From positions 151,512 through 215,511 of the forward strand of contig AZKM01000008.1 in the NCBI GenBank assembly GCA_000510425.1: DNA of 64,000 nt. The letters are read 5' to 3'. The notes under the pieces were generated by a model. The model saw only the letters and a program-made list of their open reading frames with translations. It searched no databases and was not told the DNA's origin. Each line of letters begins with the position of its first letter. Within the stretch, counting starts at the first letter, position 1. A program made the position numbers and the translations under genes. Source of the DNA: Eubacterium nodatum ATCC 33099 (GTDB lineage Bacteria > Bacillota > Clostridia > Peptostreptococcales > Anaerovoracaceae). Below are positions 63,455 through 64,000 of this stretch, in pieces.

Positions 63455-64000
63455 CTACTCATGTTTTTTTCTGCGTCTGATTCCGACTGCCAGCATCAAT
63501 GCCATAAGCAGTGTTGCCGCTATGCTGATTCCGCCATACAGTCCCGGATTCAAATCATCACCTGTCTTAACTTTTCTAATTTTCTTCTTGTTTTGAACTT
63601 TCGCTTTCACATAAGTATTTGTGATTGTGTTTCCGGACTGAGTCACCTTGTAAGTATTACCATTAATCTTAACCTTATTATCCTTTACATTCGGTTCCTC
63701 TACACTGTATACATACTCATAGCCCTCTGTGTCATGTTTTGCAAGATTTTTCCACTTGTATGTAAACTTCGGATCAGTTCCTTTTTTCTCTACAGATGCA
63801 TGAACAACCTCTTCTTTGCTGCCCGGTTTTTTTGATTTTCTCTTCAATGTCAAATCTATCGCTCTATGGTCTTTTTTAGGACCACCCTTCCAGATCTTAG
63901 CTGCTTCAACATCTACTACTGTTCCTGCTCCGCCCTTGGTATTGGTTACTTCTACAGTCTTTTCCTTATCGGTTGACTTAAGAGTTACTTTTCCGTCCGG
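63455..64000 (-). CDS. CnaB-domain surface protein, C-terminal end, cut by window edge
   Basis: The last 181 codons of a minus-strand gene that continues past the right edge. The frame is open to base 64000. At least one CnaB-type beta sandwich is visible (AAKIWKGGPKKDHRAIDLTL through YTYKVTQSGNTITNTYVKAK in outline), a domain that often forms isopeptide bonds in Gram-positive adhesins and pilins. The end carries a wall-sorting layout: KVKTGDD, a hydrophobic helix (ISIAATLLMALMLAVG) and a basic RRRKKHE tail. The LP of the classical LPxTG is absent, so the sortase motif is atypical. Confidence 0.88.
   Translation of the reverse strand, partial: PDGKVTLKSTDKEKTVEVTNTKGGAGTVVDVEAAKIWKGGPKKDHRAIDLTLKRKSKKPGSKEEVVHASVEKKGTDPKFTYKWKNLAKHDTEGYEYVYSVEEPNVKDNKVKINGNTYKVTQSGNTITNTYVKAKVQNKKKIRKVKTGDDLNPGLYGGISIAATLLMALMLAVGIRRRKKHE

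Noticed and set aside
1..64000. CRISPR array or intact prophage
   Set aside because: No regularly spaced repeats, no cas genes and no phage structural genes were seen.

Overview
The window reads as chromosomal DNA from an anaerobic, low-GC Gram-positive bacterium of class Clostridia. The grounds are strong AGGAGG-type ribosome binding sites, many U-tailed hairpin terminators, a butyryl-CoA:acetate/4-hydroxybutyrate CoA-transferase relative, a complete histidine-to-glutamate pathway with separate folate-linked enzymes, and surface proteins with CnaB-type domains. A family XIII/Anaerovoracaceae-like lineage (Eubacterium/Mogibacterium type) is a guess from gene content only.

Layout. 1-4.2 kb (minus): the start of an exported protein, a TrkH/TrkA potassium system and an ankyrin-repeat protein. 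4.4-6.2 kb: tRNA-Arg(CCU) followed by an AT-rich islet with two small membrane-type ORFs and an IS30 transposase remnant. 6.2-11.8 kb (plus): CoA-transferase, then purB-purA-alr. 12.1-14.1 kb: a DUF4430 lipoprotein, a degenerate amidohydrolase and an EcsC protein. 14.3-20.9 kb (minus): hutH-hutU-hutI-fchA-ftcD, which turns histidine into glutamate and passes the formimino carbon to tetrahydrofolate. 21.0-22.5 kb: a graveyard of mobile DNA (group II intron 3' end, relaxase tail, serine-recombinase fragment) around a GNAT gene. 22.5-24.2 kb: Pit phosphate transporter with its DUF47 partner. 24.5-26.3 kb (plus): L,D-transpeptidase coupled to a DUF2148 protein. 26.4-27.5 kb: rpsF-ssb-rpsR. 27.5-33.4 kb: a nucleotidyltransferase, a secreted basic protein, and a GPH transporter, GDPD and lipase-like hydrolase. 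33.4-35.3 kb: tRNA-Lys(CUU) and a Fic gene among IS30 and nuclease remnants, between matching inverted ends. 35.5-46.3 kb: CPBP protease, a two-component system with a TIM-barrel gene, HAD and metallophosphoesterase, rpsI-rplM, NhaC, a structured ncRNA, a tandem aldolase and a TetR regulator. 46.4-51.2 kb: tyrS, upp, rpiB, sua5, prfA. 51.3-59.2 kb: a secreted C69 peptidase and a five-gene Dlt-like operon. 59.5-64 kb: rpmE, prmC, DUF1385, rho and the C-terminal end of a CnaB surface protein.

The most promising candidate for an undescribed system is the operon at 53.3-59.2 kb. It holds an adenylating enzyme, a carrier protein, a PLP fold-III decarboxylase, an MBOAT acyltransferase and an SGNH/DltD-like protein, under one good promoter. 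It looks like teichoic-acid D-alanylation with an amino-acid decarboxylase added, and may put an amine-bearing group on an envelope polymer. With the C69 gene it separates rpmE from prfA, two genes that usually lie close together in Clostridia. Secondary leads are the structured ncRNA at 44.1-44.3 kb and the Fic gene between IS30-like ends. No CRISPR array and no intact transposon or prophage were seen.
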